Assembly (NCBI GenBank): GCA_030847615.1 | Contig: JAUMIR010000001.1 | Location: 292,914,187-292,978,186, forward strand | DNA from: Gambelia wislizenii | Lineage: Eukaryota; Chordata; Lepidosauria; Squamata; Crotaphytidae | Reading direction: 5' to 3' | DNA length: 64,000 bases | Part shown: positions 55,086 through 64,000 of the stretch, one piece after another | Layout of the letters: each line of letters starts with the position of its first letter | Numbering within the stretch: the first letter of the stretch is position 1 | The notes under the pieces: generated by a model | Database searches by the model: none | Seen by the model: only the letters and a program-made list of their open reading frames with translations | What the model was told of the DNA's origin: nothing | Translations under genes and position numbers: made by a program

Positions 55086-55247
55086 TGTGCTTAATGATGC
55101 CTGTAACAGTTGTATAGGATCAGCCATCTAAATTTTTCTCAAAGACAAATATGCACATTTCCTGTCAAATGGGAGTTTATGGTAAAATTTGATATAAATT
55201 ATTTCTCTTCCAGTAAAGTACAGTGGGGAACATTGCTAAGACATGAC

Positions 55248-56370
55248 ATTCATGACATTCTTGCAAACAAGCTTATAAAATGTGGGCTAGACAAGTTAAC
55301 TGTTCAATGGATTTGTAATTGGTTGACCGGCCGACCCCAAAGGGTGCTCAGCAGTGGCTCCTCTTCATCTTGGAAAGATGTGACCAGTGGGGTGCCACAA
55401 GGTTCGGTCCTGGGCCCAGTGCTATTCAACATCTTTATCGATGACTTGGATGAGGGAATTAGGGGCATACTTATCAAATTTGCAGATGACACCAAATTAG
55501 GAGGAGTAGCTAATACCCTAGAGGACAGGATCAAAATTCAGAATGACCTGGATAGACTGGAGAGCTGGGCCAAAGCTAACAAAATGAAATTCAATACGGA
55601 GAAATGTAAGGTACTGCACTTAGGGCGAAAAAATGAAATGCATAGATACAGGATGGGGGAGACCTAGCTGAATGAGACTACATGCAAAAGGGATCTAGGA
55701 GTCCTAGTAGACCACAAGTTGAACATGAGTCAACAGTGTGATGCGGCAGCTAAAAAGGCCAATGCGATTTTGGGCTGTATCAATAGAAGTATAGTGTCCA
55801 GATCAAGGGAAGTAATAGTGCCGCTCTATTCTGCCTTGGTCAGACCTCACCTAGAATACTGTGTCCAGTTCTGGGCACCACAATTCAAAAAGGATATGGA
55901 CAAATTGGAATGTGTCCAAAGAAGGGTGACTAAAATGGTGAAAGGTCTGGAAATGATGCCTTATGAAGAGAGACTTAGGGAGCTGGGTATGTTTAGCCTG
56001 GAAAAAAGACAGTTAAGAGGCGATATGATAGCCCTGTTTAAGTACTTGAAGGGGTGTCACGTTGAGGATGGAGCAGGCTTGTTTTCTGCTGCTCCAGAGA
56101 CTGGAACATGGAGCAATGGATGCAAGCTCCAGGAACAGAGATTCCACCTCTACATTAGGAGGAACTTTTTGACAGTAAGAGCTGTTCGGCAGTGGAACAC
56201 ACTCCCTCGGAGCGTGGTGGGGTCTCCTTCCTTGGAGGTCTTTAAACAGAGGCTGGATGGCCATCTGTCAGGGATGCTTTGATCGTGATTTCCTGCTTGG
56301 CAGGGGGTCGGACTGGATGGCCCTCGTGGTTTCTTCCAACTCTGCAATTCTATGATTCTATGATTCTTAC
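55248..56370 (+). pseudogene. CR1 3' part with nonsense codon
   Basis: Begins at codons for HDILANKL and ends with the CR1 octamer tail 'ctatgattctatgattct'. The reverse transcriptase keeps [11 protein letters not shown] and [13 protein letters not shown] at 55665 replaces the tryptophan of 'GETWLNET', splitting the frame; the second part (55719-56282) is open to the normal end. Very similar to 44105-45722 otherwise. The open frame upstream of 55248 is not CR1. Confidence 0.92.
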
Positions 56371-57193
56371 TTGACTGGGTGGCTGTGGTCAAATACTGAA
56401 GTCAGCACAATACTATTGCTTCACTGATGGTTTTGTTCAGGGCTATAGGGTCCCCCCCCCTTATTCTCTTATTCCTTCCCCCATCACCAACCTAGACATT
56501 CAGAGAAATGTATATTCCCTGTGATTAAAACACTTTCTCGCCAACAAGGGGTTCCCTGAAGGATATTTCCTCCAGCAATCAGACATGCAGATTAAGCCTG
56601 TGTTCCCTTTCCAATGATCAGTCACAAAACAAAGCATGCTAAATGCAAGCTATGTAGGTGAGGAAACCCTCCCATTTTTTAAAAACACACACACACACTT
56701 TTCCTGGGTTTTCTTACTTAGGAAAATCTGTTAAAAATGAAATAACCACACAGTTTCTTCTGACTACTAGCTCTAGGACCATTGTGCTTAGAAGCACCTT
56801 TGTGGTGAATAATAAGTGGGTGTATAACTGTATAACTCTCCTTAGCTGCATCACTAATAGCTGTCAGCCCTCAAAGGAAGAAAGAGCATCAAACTTCATT
56901 CCAGTGTTATGCTGCCAAACTGTTCCTCTGGAACATAGCAAACTACTTTATAATGAGTCAGCCCATTGGTCTACCAAGCCCAGCATTATTAATTGTGACT
57001 GGCAATGGCTCTATGGGTTTTTAGACAGGATTCTTTCACAAACCTACATGGAGTCCCTGGTATTTCCTGTCAAATACAGGGATGGGTGATGACAGAAAAA
57101 AGATCTATGACAAACCACTCCAATTTTCAGAGGTTTTGTAGTCCTCTAAAAATTGGTTGGGGTCACATCTCTTCCCTCCAGTGTTGTTCCCAT
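56371..57193. other. No recognised feature
   Basis: A 143-codon frame at 56658-57089 has no recognisable domain. Otherwise unassigned. Confidence 0.45.
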
Positions 57194-57400
57194 AGATGTG
57201 ATGTAGTGATTAGAGTGTTGGACTGGGTCTTGGGAGGTTCTAGTCGTACTTACCCATGAAACTCCTCCCTTGGTGACTTTGGGTAGTCATTCTCTCTCAG
57301 CCTCACAGGGTTGTTGTGGGGAGAATGTGGGGAGAAAACTGCTATCTTGATTTCATTGGAGGGAAGGCACAGTATAAATGTAAATGAAAATAAGTAATAA
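57194..57400 (+). mobile_element. tRNA-derived SINE, L2-like tail
   Basis: 'gatgtagtgattagagtgtt' (A-box side), a degraded B-box area, then 'ctctctcagcctcacagggt' and 'ttgttgtggggagaatg', ending 'aaggcacagtataaatgtaa'. This is a different SINE group from the BovB-tailed ones. Confidence 0.75.
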
Positions 57401-57504
57401 TTAAAGACTTAGGTACCATCTGAAAATAGTCAGTTTGGCAGAGCCATCAGCTTTTAATGCATTTAAAGGAGAAACCCACCACTGCTACAGTGAGCCCATT
57501 CCTC
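57401..57504. other. No recognised feature
   Basis: Short unassigned spacer. Confidence 0.4.
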
Positions 57505-58445
57505 CAATCATAGAATCGTACAATCATAGAATTGGAATGGACTTCAAGAGCCATCTGGTTAAACCCTCTGCCATGCAGTAACACACAGCTAAAGCACTCC
57601 TCGGAGATGGCCATCTAGCCTCTGTTTAAAGGCTTCCAAAGAAGGAGGCTCCACCACTTTCTAAGGGAGTCTGTTCCACTGTTAGACAGCTCTTACAGTA
57701 AAGACGTTCTTCCAAATGTTTAGATGGAAACTATTTTCTTGCAATTTGAACCCAATGACTTGTGTTCTACTCTCTGGAACAGCAGAAAACAAGCTTGCTC
57801 CATCTTCTACATAAGATCCCAGCAAATATTTAAATATATCACTTCTCCCCCCAAGCCAGTCTTCGTAGGGCTTGGTTTTCAGAACTTTAAGCTTCTTGGT
57901 TACCCTCCCCTGGACACCTTCCAACTTGTCAATATCCTTCTTGAATTGTACTGTACTGCCCAGAACTGTACATAGTAATCCGGGTGTCATGTACTTGCAT
58001 TCCCAGATTTAGTGACCAGTAGTTTCAGAATTAAACAGAAAACTTTATTGGCACAGCAATCCAGAAAGCATATCATACAAGGCTGTTGCTCAGAACTGAA
58101 ACTTAGAAGACAGACGGTATAATAAAAGCATATTGTAATCTTTGAAATCTGGTGGGCTTTAATACTATTAGTTACATATCATCCCCTGACTTCCACCTCC
58201 TAAACATGCATCCAAGCCATTTTTCTCAAGGCCAGTATGCAGCTGCAAGCTTATCTCTCCATTCTCATTACAACCATTATTACTCCCTTCTACAATTGGC
58301 AAAGAACACTTGTTAACAAGCACAGAAAAATGAAAACACAATTAACATCAAGGTTACATGGAAACACTGAGATTGGCAGACACAGGTCACATCCGGGACT
58401 GATCCTGACACCAGCTGAAGTCTGGCCAAAACAGAATAGAATCCT
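57505..58445 (-). pseudogene. CR1 C-terminal fragment with LTR insert
   Basis: Starts with the reversed octamer tail ('tcatagaatcgtacaatcat'), then the C-terminal codons in complement; the antisense frame 57990-57682 includes KDIDKLEGVQGRVTKKLK-type text. It is more diverged than the other CR1 copies. An LTR occupies 57985-58391, and CR1 resumes until about 58445 ('ctggccaaaacagaataga'). Confidence 0.8.
57985..58391 (-). mobile_element. Solo LTR, 6-bp duplication TCCGGG
   Basis: On the minus strand it starts TGTGACCTG and ends CATGACA, so it has TG...CA ends. TCCGGG is repeated exactly at 57979-57984 and 58392-58397. A polyadenylation signal (AATAAA on the minus strand) is at 58049-58044. 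A 6-bp duplication is typical of class II (beta-like) endogenous retroviruses. No internal region adjoins. Confidence 0.8.
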
Positions 58446-59883
58446 TGGGGTTCCTTTAGCTCTCTGGGGGTTTTCTGCCCACAGGTCATTTTGTGGAACA
58501 CAGCGCAGCCCTGACGCATTCCCAGCTATTCTGAGGCCACTTGTTCTCAGGGTAGCAAATGCAGTTTCACTTTAAACTCCTTCTCTACTGAAATGGTTCC
58601 ATCTGACTTCTCCTTAAGTTATCTATGGAGTGTTGATGGATTCTAGCAGGCAAGCCTCTTCCAAGTGGGCCAATTCCATTTCCATTTTAAAAGGAGGCCC
58701 AAAGAGATGGATGTCTCAACTGAGATGCAAAGCATACAGATGGGCAAGCGAGCGGGTCAGTTTCAAGCTGGTCTCAGCCTGCTTCTGACATCTTTAATAG
58801 ACAGCTCCAGAACAACTCTTTCTTTAGGTTACAACTGATGGACACTTTCAGCAGTCCCTGGATCCATGGCTGTACATCTCAAACATCTCGGGGTTTGCCT
58901 TTGAAAGCAACTTGCTATGTAGAACTGGATGTGCACTTTTCAGGAGCTGGCTCTCTTGAAATTCAAATGCACCGAACACAGCATTACTATTCAGTCTCAC
59001 CCTGCTCTGTCCATCACAGTCAGTTGCTTGATTGTCCATATTCTTGTGGGCCTTTATAGTGTCGTCTCTTAAAACTGAAGACCTTTGCATTAAAAATATT
59101 TGTATTTAATTGTCATCCCTGACATCTTATCTAATTCTGTACTTTTCTCTGTTTTCTTTCCCTTCGCTCTATAATCCATTGGCTTCTACAATGTGGCCAC
59201 GGGCAGGTTTGCATGGCTTTATACAGGATCCAGACACAGGGAAGTGTTTAAATGGCAGTATGCAAGTGTTACTGGTTAAGTATTCACTCTTTGACAGCTA
59301 TGCTTTTTCACACTGGTGACCTCTGTTTTTCTCACACACAGGTACAGTGGCACAGAGGAATGCAAACTGGATCCTGTGAGTTAATCAGTAGAAGATTTGT
59401 AAACTGATCTATGAGCCAGACTTGATTTCTTTAGGAAATCAACTCCTTTAAAAGAAACCAGCTTCCCCATTAAATATTCTGAATGTAACTAACTAATCAA
59501 ATAAGATATAAAGGAATCCTGCAGCACCTTTGAGATGAACCAAGAAAAGAAATTTCTAGCATAAGCTTTTGTGATTCCAGTGCACTTTATCAAATACAAC
59601 TTCTATACTGTGCTTACATAAGCTTAGTGCAAATGTTCTCCACTGCCACTAGCCAAACTGTGTACTGTATTAGGGTTTTGATCTTCTAGTGGTGGTTTTA
59701 AGTTGTTTTATACCGTTTTAGTAATATTTTATGTTCCCAAACCTGGAACCGTAAGATAATAAAAGGTTATAAATTTAAATATAAAAATAAGCTACCTGTG
59801 AGAAAATATTTTCTAGAATCAGTTTAAAAGATTTTCTGCAAAGGGGACTCCTTTGAAAGACTATTTGTTCAGAGTTATATGTT
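58446..59883. other. No recognised feature
   Basis: Over 1.4 kb without recognised boundaries or exons. A weak 'gttttaagttgttttatacc' LINE-like T-rich stretch lies near 59693. Confidence 0.45.
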
Positions 59884-61775
59884 AATAATAATAATAATAA
59901 CAACCCCGCCCCTCTGTTAAAAACAATTGAGGCGGCTTACAACAATTAAAATACAAATGCAGATTAAAATCCCTAAACACCACCCACCCCCACAAAAAGA
60001 TATTAAACCAGTATAAAATTAAAAAACCAGCTAATCTAAAAGCACATTAAAAAAATTGATAGCCAGCAAGGCTAAAAAAGGCCAGGAGCTCCTGAGGCCG
60101 GGATCTAATCAGGAAAGGCCTGTCGAAAGAGATCCGTCTTTAGTGTTTTTTTAAAGCTACTCAGGCTCGTCATCTGACGGATCTCGTTCGGTAGGCCATT
60201 CCATAATTTGTGGGCGATTACCGAAAAGGCCCTCTGGGAGGTTGCAGACAGCCTAGATTTTTGTGGCTGAAGCAAATTCCTCCCAGAGGACCAGAGTGCA
60301 TGGGGAGGATTGTATGGGAGGAGGCGGTTCCGAAGATAAGTTGGACCCAAGCCATTTAGGGCTTTAAAGGTAATAACCAACACCTTATACTGGGCCCGGA
60401 AATGGATAGGCAGCCAGTGGAGAGATTTTAATACTGGAGTTATATGGTCTCTCTGAGATGTTCCCGAGACCACTCTGGCTGCCATATTTTGTACCAACTG
60501 AAGTTTCCGGACCAAGCACGAGGGTAGCCCCATGTAGAGCATATTGCAGAAAAAACAATTTTCTAGACGAGAGGTTACCAGCACATGCACCACAGTCTTG
60601 AGGTCCCTTACTTCCAGGAAAGGGCGCAGCTGGCGTATCAGCTGAAGCTGATAACAGGCGCTCCTGACCATCGCATTCACCTGACTCATCATTTGAAGCG
60701 ATGAATCAAGGAGCACCCCCAGACTGCGAACACAGTAATTAACGGAGAGTGTGACCCCGTCCAGGACTGGAGGTTGCAACCCAACTCCTGGTTTCGGGAC
60801 CGCTACCGTGAGCACCTCCGTTTTGTCTGGATTTAATCTCAATCTGTTTTTCCTCATCCAGCCCATTATTGCCTTAAGACAGTCATTAAGAGGAGAGACG
60901 CCATCAGAATTCGAGGCCGATGATCGGGACAAGGAGAAATAGATCTGGGTGTCATCAGCATACAGCCCCATAACTCCAAATAATCTCACCCCGTGGCTTC
61001 ATATAGATGTTAAACAGCATCAGGGACAGGATGGCGCCTTGTGGAACACCACAAGTAAGCTCCTTTCTGCTGGAGCAGCTGTCCCTGAGCAGCACCCTCT
61101 GGGACCTACCCGAGAGGAAGGACTGGAACCACTGGACTGCAGTGCCTCCAATTCCTAACCCACTCAGGCGATCCAAGAGGATGCTATGATCTATCGTATC
61201 AAAAGCCAATGAGAGGTCTAGAAGCACCAACAGGGTCACACTACCCCTGTCGATGCTTAGACGCAGGTCGTCAGTCAAGGCAACTGTGGCAGTCTCAACT
61301 CCAAATCCCATCCTAAAGCCAGTTTGAAATGGGTCTAGATAATCGGTTTCATCCAAGACCACTTGGAGTTGAAGAGCAACTCCCCTCTCGATCACTTTGC
61401 TCAAGAATGGTAAAATAGAAATCGGCCTATAGTTGTTCATGTCTGGGTGTCCTGGGAAGGTTTTTTCAGGAGCGGCCTAACCGCCGCTTCCTTTAAACAG
61501 GATGGAACACACCCTTCTCTGAGGGATGCATTGATGATGTCCTTAAGGAACACCATCAAGGCACACCCCCCCTCAAGATGGCCAGCCATGAAGGGCAAGG
61601 ATCGAGAGGGCAGGTCATCTTCCTCACCCTACCAAGTAGCTTGTCCACATCCTTGGTATTCACGGATTGAAACTGATCCAGTAAACTTACATCAACGGAG
61701 TAAACTTTCATCAATGGTTGTGATTGAAGATGTGAAAATCTCTGTCTCACGTTCATTCAATCCCAGGTGAATTTT
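59884..61775 (-). mobile_element. L2 LINE, 5' truncated
   Basis: The 3' tail (AAT run on the plus strand) is at 59884-59900, followed inward by the untranslated 'gccgcctcaattg'-type end shared with 36491-36789 and then reverse-transcriptase codons out to about 61770. The endonuclease part is lacking. Confidence 0.9.
60105..61756 (-). pseudogene. L2 reverse transcriptase, frameshifted
   Basis: Three frames in sequence: 61756-61556 (pre-RT, with TCPLDPCPSWLA), 61440-60955 (NNYRPISILPFLSKVIERG, LLDLSLAFDTIDHS, CGVPQGAIL) and 60989-60105 (YADDTQIYFSLS at its residues 10-21, LNPDKTEVLTV, LGVLLDSSL, and the C-terminal LWNGLPNEIRQ). Between the first two lies a further frame with EAAVRPLLKKPSQD. 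The breaks at about 61450-61560 and 60975 are small indels. The catalytic YADD is intact, but the gene is not functional. Confidence 0.9.
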
Positions 61776-61944
61776 CTTCCCGTTTCATATCAGGTTGCAA
61801 AACTTTGTGGTTTCTTCCTTTGCTGAAATTCACACAATTTTAACACATTCCCCCTACTTTGCATGTTTATTTGCACAATTTACATAATTTACACCACTTT
61901 CCCCCATTTACTAATCTGTGTTTCTGATCCCCCCAGTTATGCAC
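61776..61944. other. No recognised feature
   Basis: Short AT-rich spacer. Confidence 0.4.
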
Positions 61945-62910
61945 ATTTTAGTTTTTCTTCGGGTTTTTTCTGGGTGTGAGGCTGTGTTCTGGTGGTTTCT
62001 TTCTGATGTTTTGCCTGCATCTGTGGCTGCCATCTTCAGAGAATGGTTGGTTTGGTGTGTGTGTGTGTAGTTTATATACTGTGAACCCCTGTTGGGGAGT
62101 ATATGTACATTTGTGTAATTGAATGGTTAATTTCTGAGTATAGAAATGCAAGTCTTGTTAATGTCTGTTTGGCTAATGGTTGGTTGATGGGCCATTATCT
62201 GCTGGGAATCCCCCTGTCCCTGGGTGGAATTCTTTTTTAAGTGTTGAGTTTTGATTCTATTGTTTTTCAAAACTTGGAGCCAGATTTTGTTTACTTTTAA
62301 GGTTTCTTCTTTTCTGTTGAAGTTGTCCAGGTGTTTGTGGATTTCAATAGCTTCTCTGTGCATTCTGACATGATAGTTGTTGGCCTGGTCCAGAATTTAT
62401 GTGTTTTTAAATAGCATTTTGTGTCCAGGTTGGTTTATAACATGTTCTTCTACTGCTGATTTTTCTGGCTGGCCCAGTCTGCAGTGTCTCTCATGTTCCT
62501 TGATTCGTCTTTGACCACTGCGTTTAGTGGTCCCTATGTAAACTTGTCCACAGCTACATGGCATGCGGTAAAACTCCTACAGCTATGAGAAGGTCTCTTT
62601 TGTCCTTCTCTGAGCATAGCATTTCTTGGATTTTCTTGGTTGGTCTGTAGATTGTTTGGAGTTTGTGTTTCCACAAATGTACATATACTCCCCAACTGCA
62701 CAGCTTGGTGTGGCCCTGGGGGAGGAGGGATGGGAACCACTCCCCAACAGGGGCTCACAATATATAAACTCCACACAAACTCCTACTCAACCATTCTCTG
62801 AAGATGCCAGCCACAGATGCAGACAAAACATCAGAAAGAAACTATTCCAGAACACAGCCTCACAGCCCGGAAAAAAACCCAAGGAATGCCGGCCGTGAAA
62901 GCCTTCGACT
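61945..62910 (-). mobile_element. Penelope-like element, inverted ends
   Basis: The left end (61945-62120) and right end (62690-62910) are inverted copies of the repeat found at 30748-31165, each with a TATA-like 'tatataaact'-type motif and the degraded hammerhead-like motif. Between them lies a GIY-YIG remnant on the minus strand. The reverse transcriptase is absent, so most of the coding region is deleted. Confidence 0.8.
62127..62580 (-). pseudogene. GIY-YIG endonuclease remnant (Penelope-like)
   Basis: Penelope-like elements end their protein with a GIY-YIG nicking endonuclease. The minus-strand frame from 62577 reads FYRMPCSCGQVYIGTTKR, with the CxCG pair and YIG preserved and the GIY tripeptide altered, followed by RRIKEHERHCRLGQPEKSA and VEEHV. 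A stop (TAA) after FKNT breaks the frame; it resumes as NNYHVRMHREAIEIHKHLDN to a stop at 62127. The conserved motif names the family with good confidence. The copy is dead. Confidence 0.85.
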
Positions 62911-63639
62911 TCACACATTTAGTTGTTCACATTTTAAAATATACACACTTTTATGTGCACACTTTATTTTTCAGAAGAGCCTTACAGATGTGCCAGTGCT
63001 CCAGGTGTGGTGCATATTTCCATGCAAGAATTTTCAGGAGGTGTGAAATTGCTACTTATGTCGGGTCTTGGAGTCCAGTGAAATTTCATTCCATCTCTAG
63101 TTGTGAAACAGAAAGACTGCAACATAAAAAGGCAGGCTGATGTCAAATTCTCTGCTTTGTAGCATATGCCAGCTGTTTCCATTTCTGCTGCAAGCTGTCT
63201 TGGGTACAATGCTAGAACAGTGAGATAGAAAATATATCTATATCTGTATATAATGTAGTAAACATTGGGCATATGCTGCCTTCACTAAGGGTAGCCAATG
63301 ATGGGGAGTAGGAAGGAGATGGAGAAAAATGCAGCCGGAGGACATTTGTAAGAGTGCTGTGAGATTCACGGCATGGGGATGTTGCAGATTGAGATGGAAG
63401 CAATCTGTCAGCAGTCTCTTGGCCATGTTGGCCCACTGGCTTCTTCTTTCAGGGGCCTGCATGCCATGGGCCATGACTCTGACTCAGAGGCTGAAGAGAA
63501 TTCTGCAGCTTACCCTGTAAAATGGCAGCCTCGGGAGACACAGGATTGGGACTCACCTGAAGTTGATCCAGCACAGACTCTGTCTGAACAGCTGGACCAC
63601 TCAGAAGACAAAGCATCACCCCTGAGGGCTCCAGGATGT
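62911..63639. other. No recognised feature
   Basis: A 114-codon frame (63373-63717) includes an acidic 'DSDSEAEEN' stretch reminiscent of the LTR at 8381 ('SDSEHELEEE'), but too short to assign. Confidence 0.4.
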
Positions 63640-63975
63640 TTCAGTGCAGCTGATTTGGCACAGCCAGTTCAGTGCAGCCATTTCAGCACAGTGCTGTTCT
63701 GCTTGTGCATCAATTGATAATTGATAATTTTATCAAGAAAATGCAATCAAAACCATTTCTGTTTGGTTGGGATTGTCTTGCAAAACCATTTGGGTAAGGG
63801 TTAGAGTTAAGGTAAGGGTTAGGGTTATTATCTATTTTCAATTGATATTGTTGATAATAACCCTAATCCTAAAATTATCAATTATCAATTGATATGTAAG
63901 CAGAACCACACCACACTGAAATGGCTGTCCTGAAATGGCTGTGTTGAACTGGTCATACTGAATTGTCCCATTCCA
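63640..63975. mobile_element. Foldback element with telomere-like centre
   Basis: The arms 'cagccatttcag' plus 'gttctgctt' plus 'atcaattgataattgataat' on the left (about 63680-63735) are mirrored on the right (about 63868-63935). The loop contains 'gggtaagggttagagttaag' and 'taagggttagggtta', then 'aataaccctaatcct'. No target duplication determined; the right end may extend past the visible arm. Confidence 0.65.
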
Positions 63976-64000
63976 CCTCTGAACCCTCAGACCCAACAAG

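Noticed and set aside
55110..55667. A novel protein fused to CR1 reverse transcriptase
   Set aside because: The N-terminal ~45 codons are unrelated flanking sequence read in frame by chance. CR1 similarity begins at about 55248.
63373..63717. 114-codon acidic frame as a gene or retroviral fragment
   Set aside because: Only a short acidic stretch resembles other sequence here, and its end runs into the foldback element.

Overview
The window looks like a vertebrate nuclear intergenic or intronic region, most probably from a squamate reptile (lizard or snake). I find no bacterial gene, no operon and no convincing host exon. The squamate assignment rests on the combination of repeats: a BovB (RTE) LINE, tRNA-derived SINEs whose 3' end matches the BovB tail, 5S rRNA-derived SINEs with the same tail, CR1, L2 and L1 LINEs, a Penelope-like element with a GIY-YIG remnant, and many hAT, Tigger-like and 3-bp-TSD DNA transposons.

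Layout. 1-9 kb: the end of a DNA transposon cut by the window edge, four Tigger-like MITEs or fragments, a palindromic MITE, a 5S SINE, and a BovB copy that has received a palindromic MITE and a solo LTR. 9-22 kb: a second LTR, Sauria-type SINEs, and a DNA transposon family with GGAGATTATCAGAC-type ends that inserted into a SINE end, a microsatellite and an L2. 22-34 kb: hAT copies, microsatellites, a foldback element with another transposon inside it, a tRNA SINE interrupted by a LINE tail, an inverted Penelope-like repeat with a hammerhead-like motif, and TTAA-flanked or related foldback MITEs. 34-38 kb: a CR1 copy split by an LTR (itself split by a DNA transposon), an L2 tail and a palindromic MITE. 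40-47 kb: an LTR with a palindromic MITE, an antisense L2 with a hAT, and two CR1 copies, one with a 461-codon open reverse-transcriptase frame. 47-50 kb: two L1 pieces head to head, one with a 5' region and ORF1 but no ORF2. 50-64 kb: an interrupted SINE, a DNA transposon containing a Tigger-like MITE with GC-rich tandem hairpins, further CR1 copies (one with an LTR flanked by a 6-bp duplication), an antisense L2 with recognisable reverse transcriptase, a Penelope-like element with inverted ends and a GIY-YIG remnant, and a foldback element with telomere-like hexamers.

How the parts relate. The elements do not form a pathway, but they form a readable insertion history. Target-site duplications of 2 (TA), 3, 4 (TTAA or CCAG), 5, 6 and 8 bp can be read directly and place many boundaries to the base. 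SINE tails match the BovB tail, consistent with BovB supplying the retrotransposition machinery. The CR1 copies at 44.1, 46.5 and 55.2 kb are very similar to one another, suggesting comparatively recent CR1 activity. Family names come from recognising motifs by eye; no database search was run.
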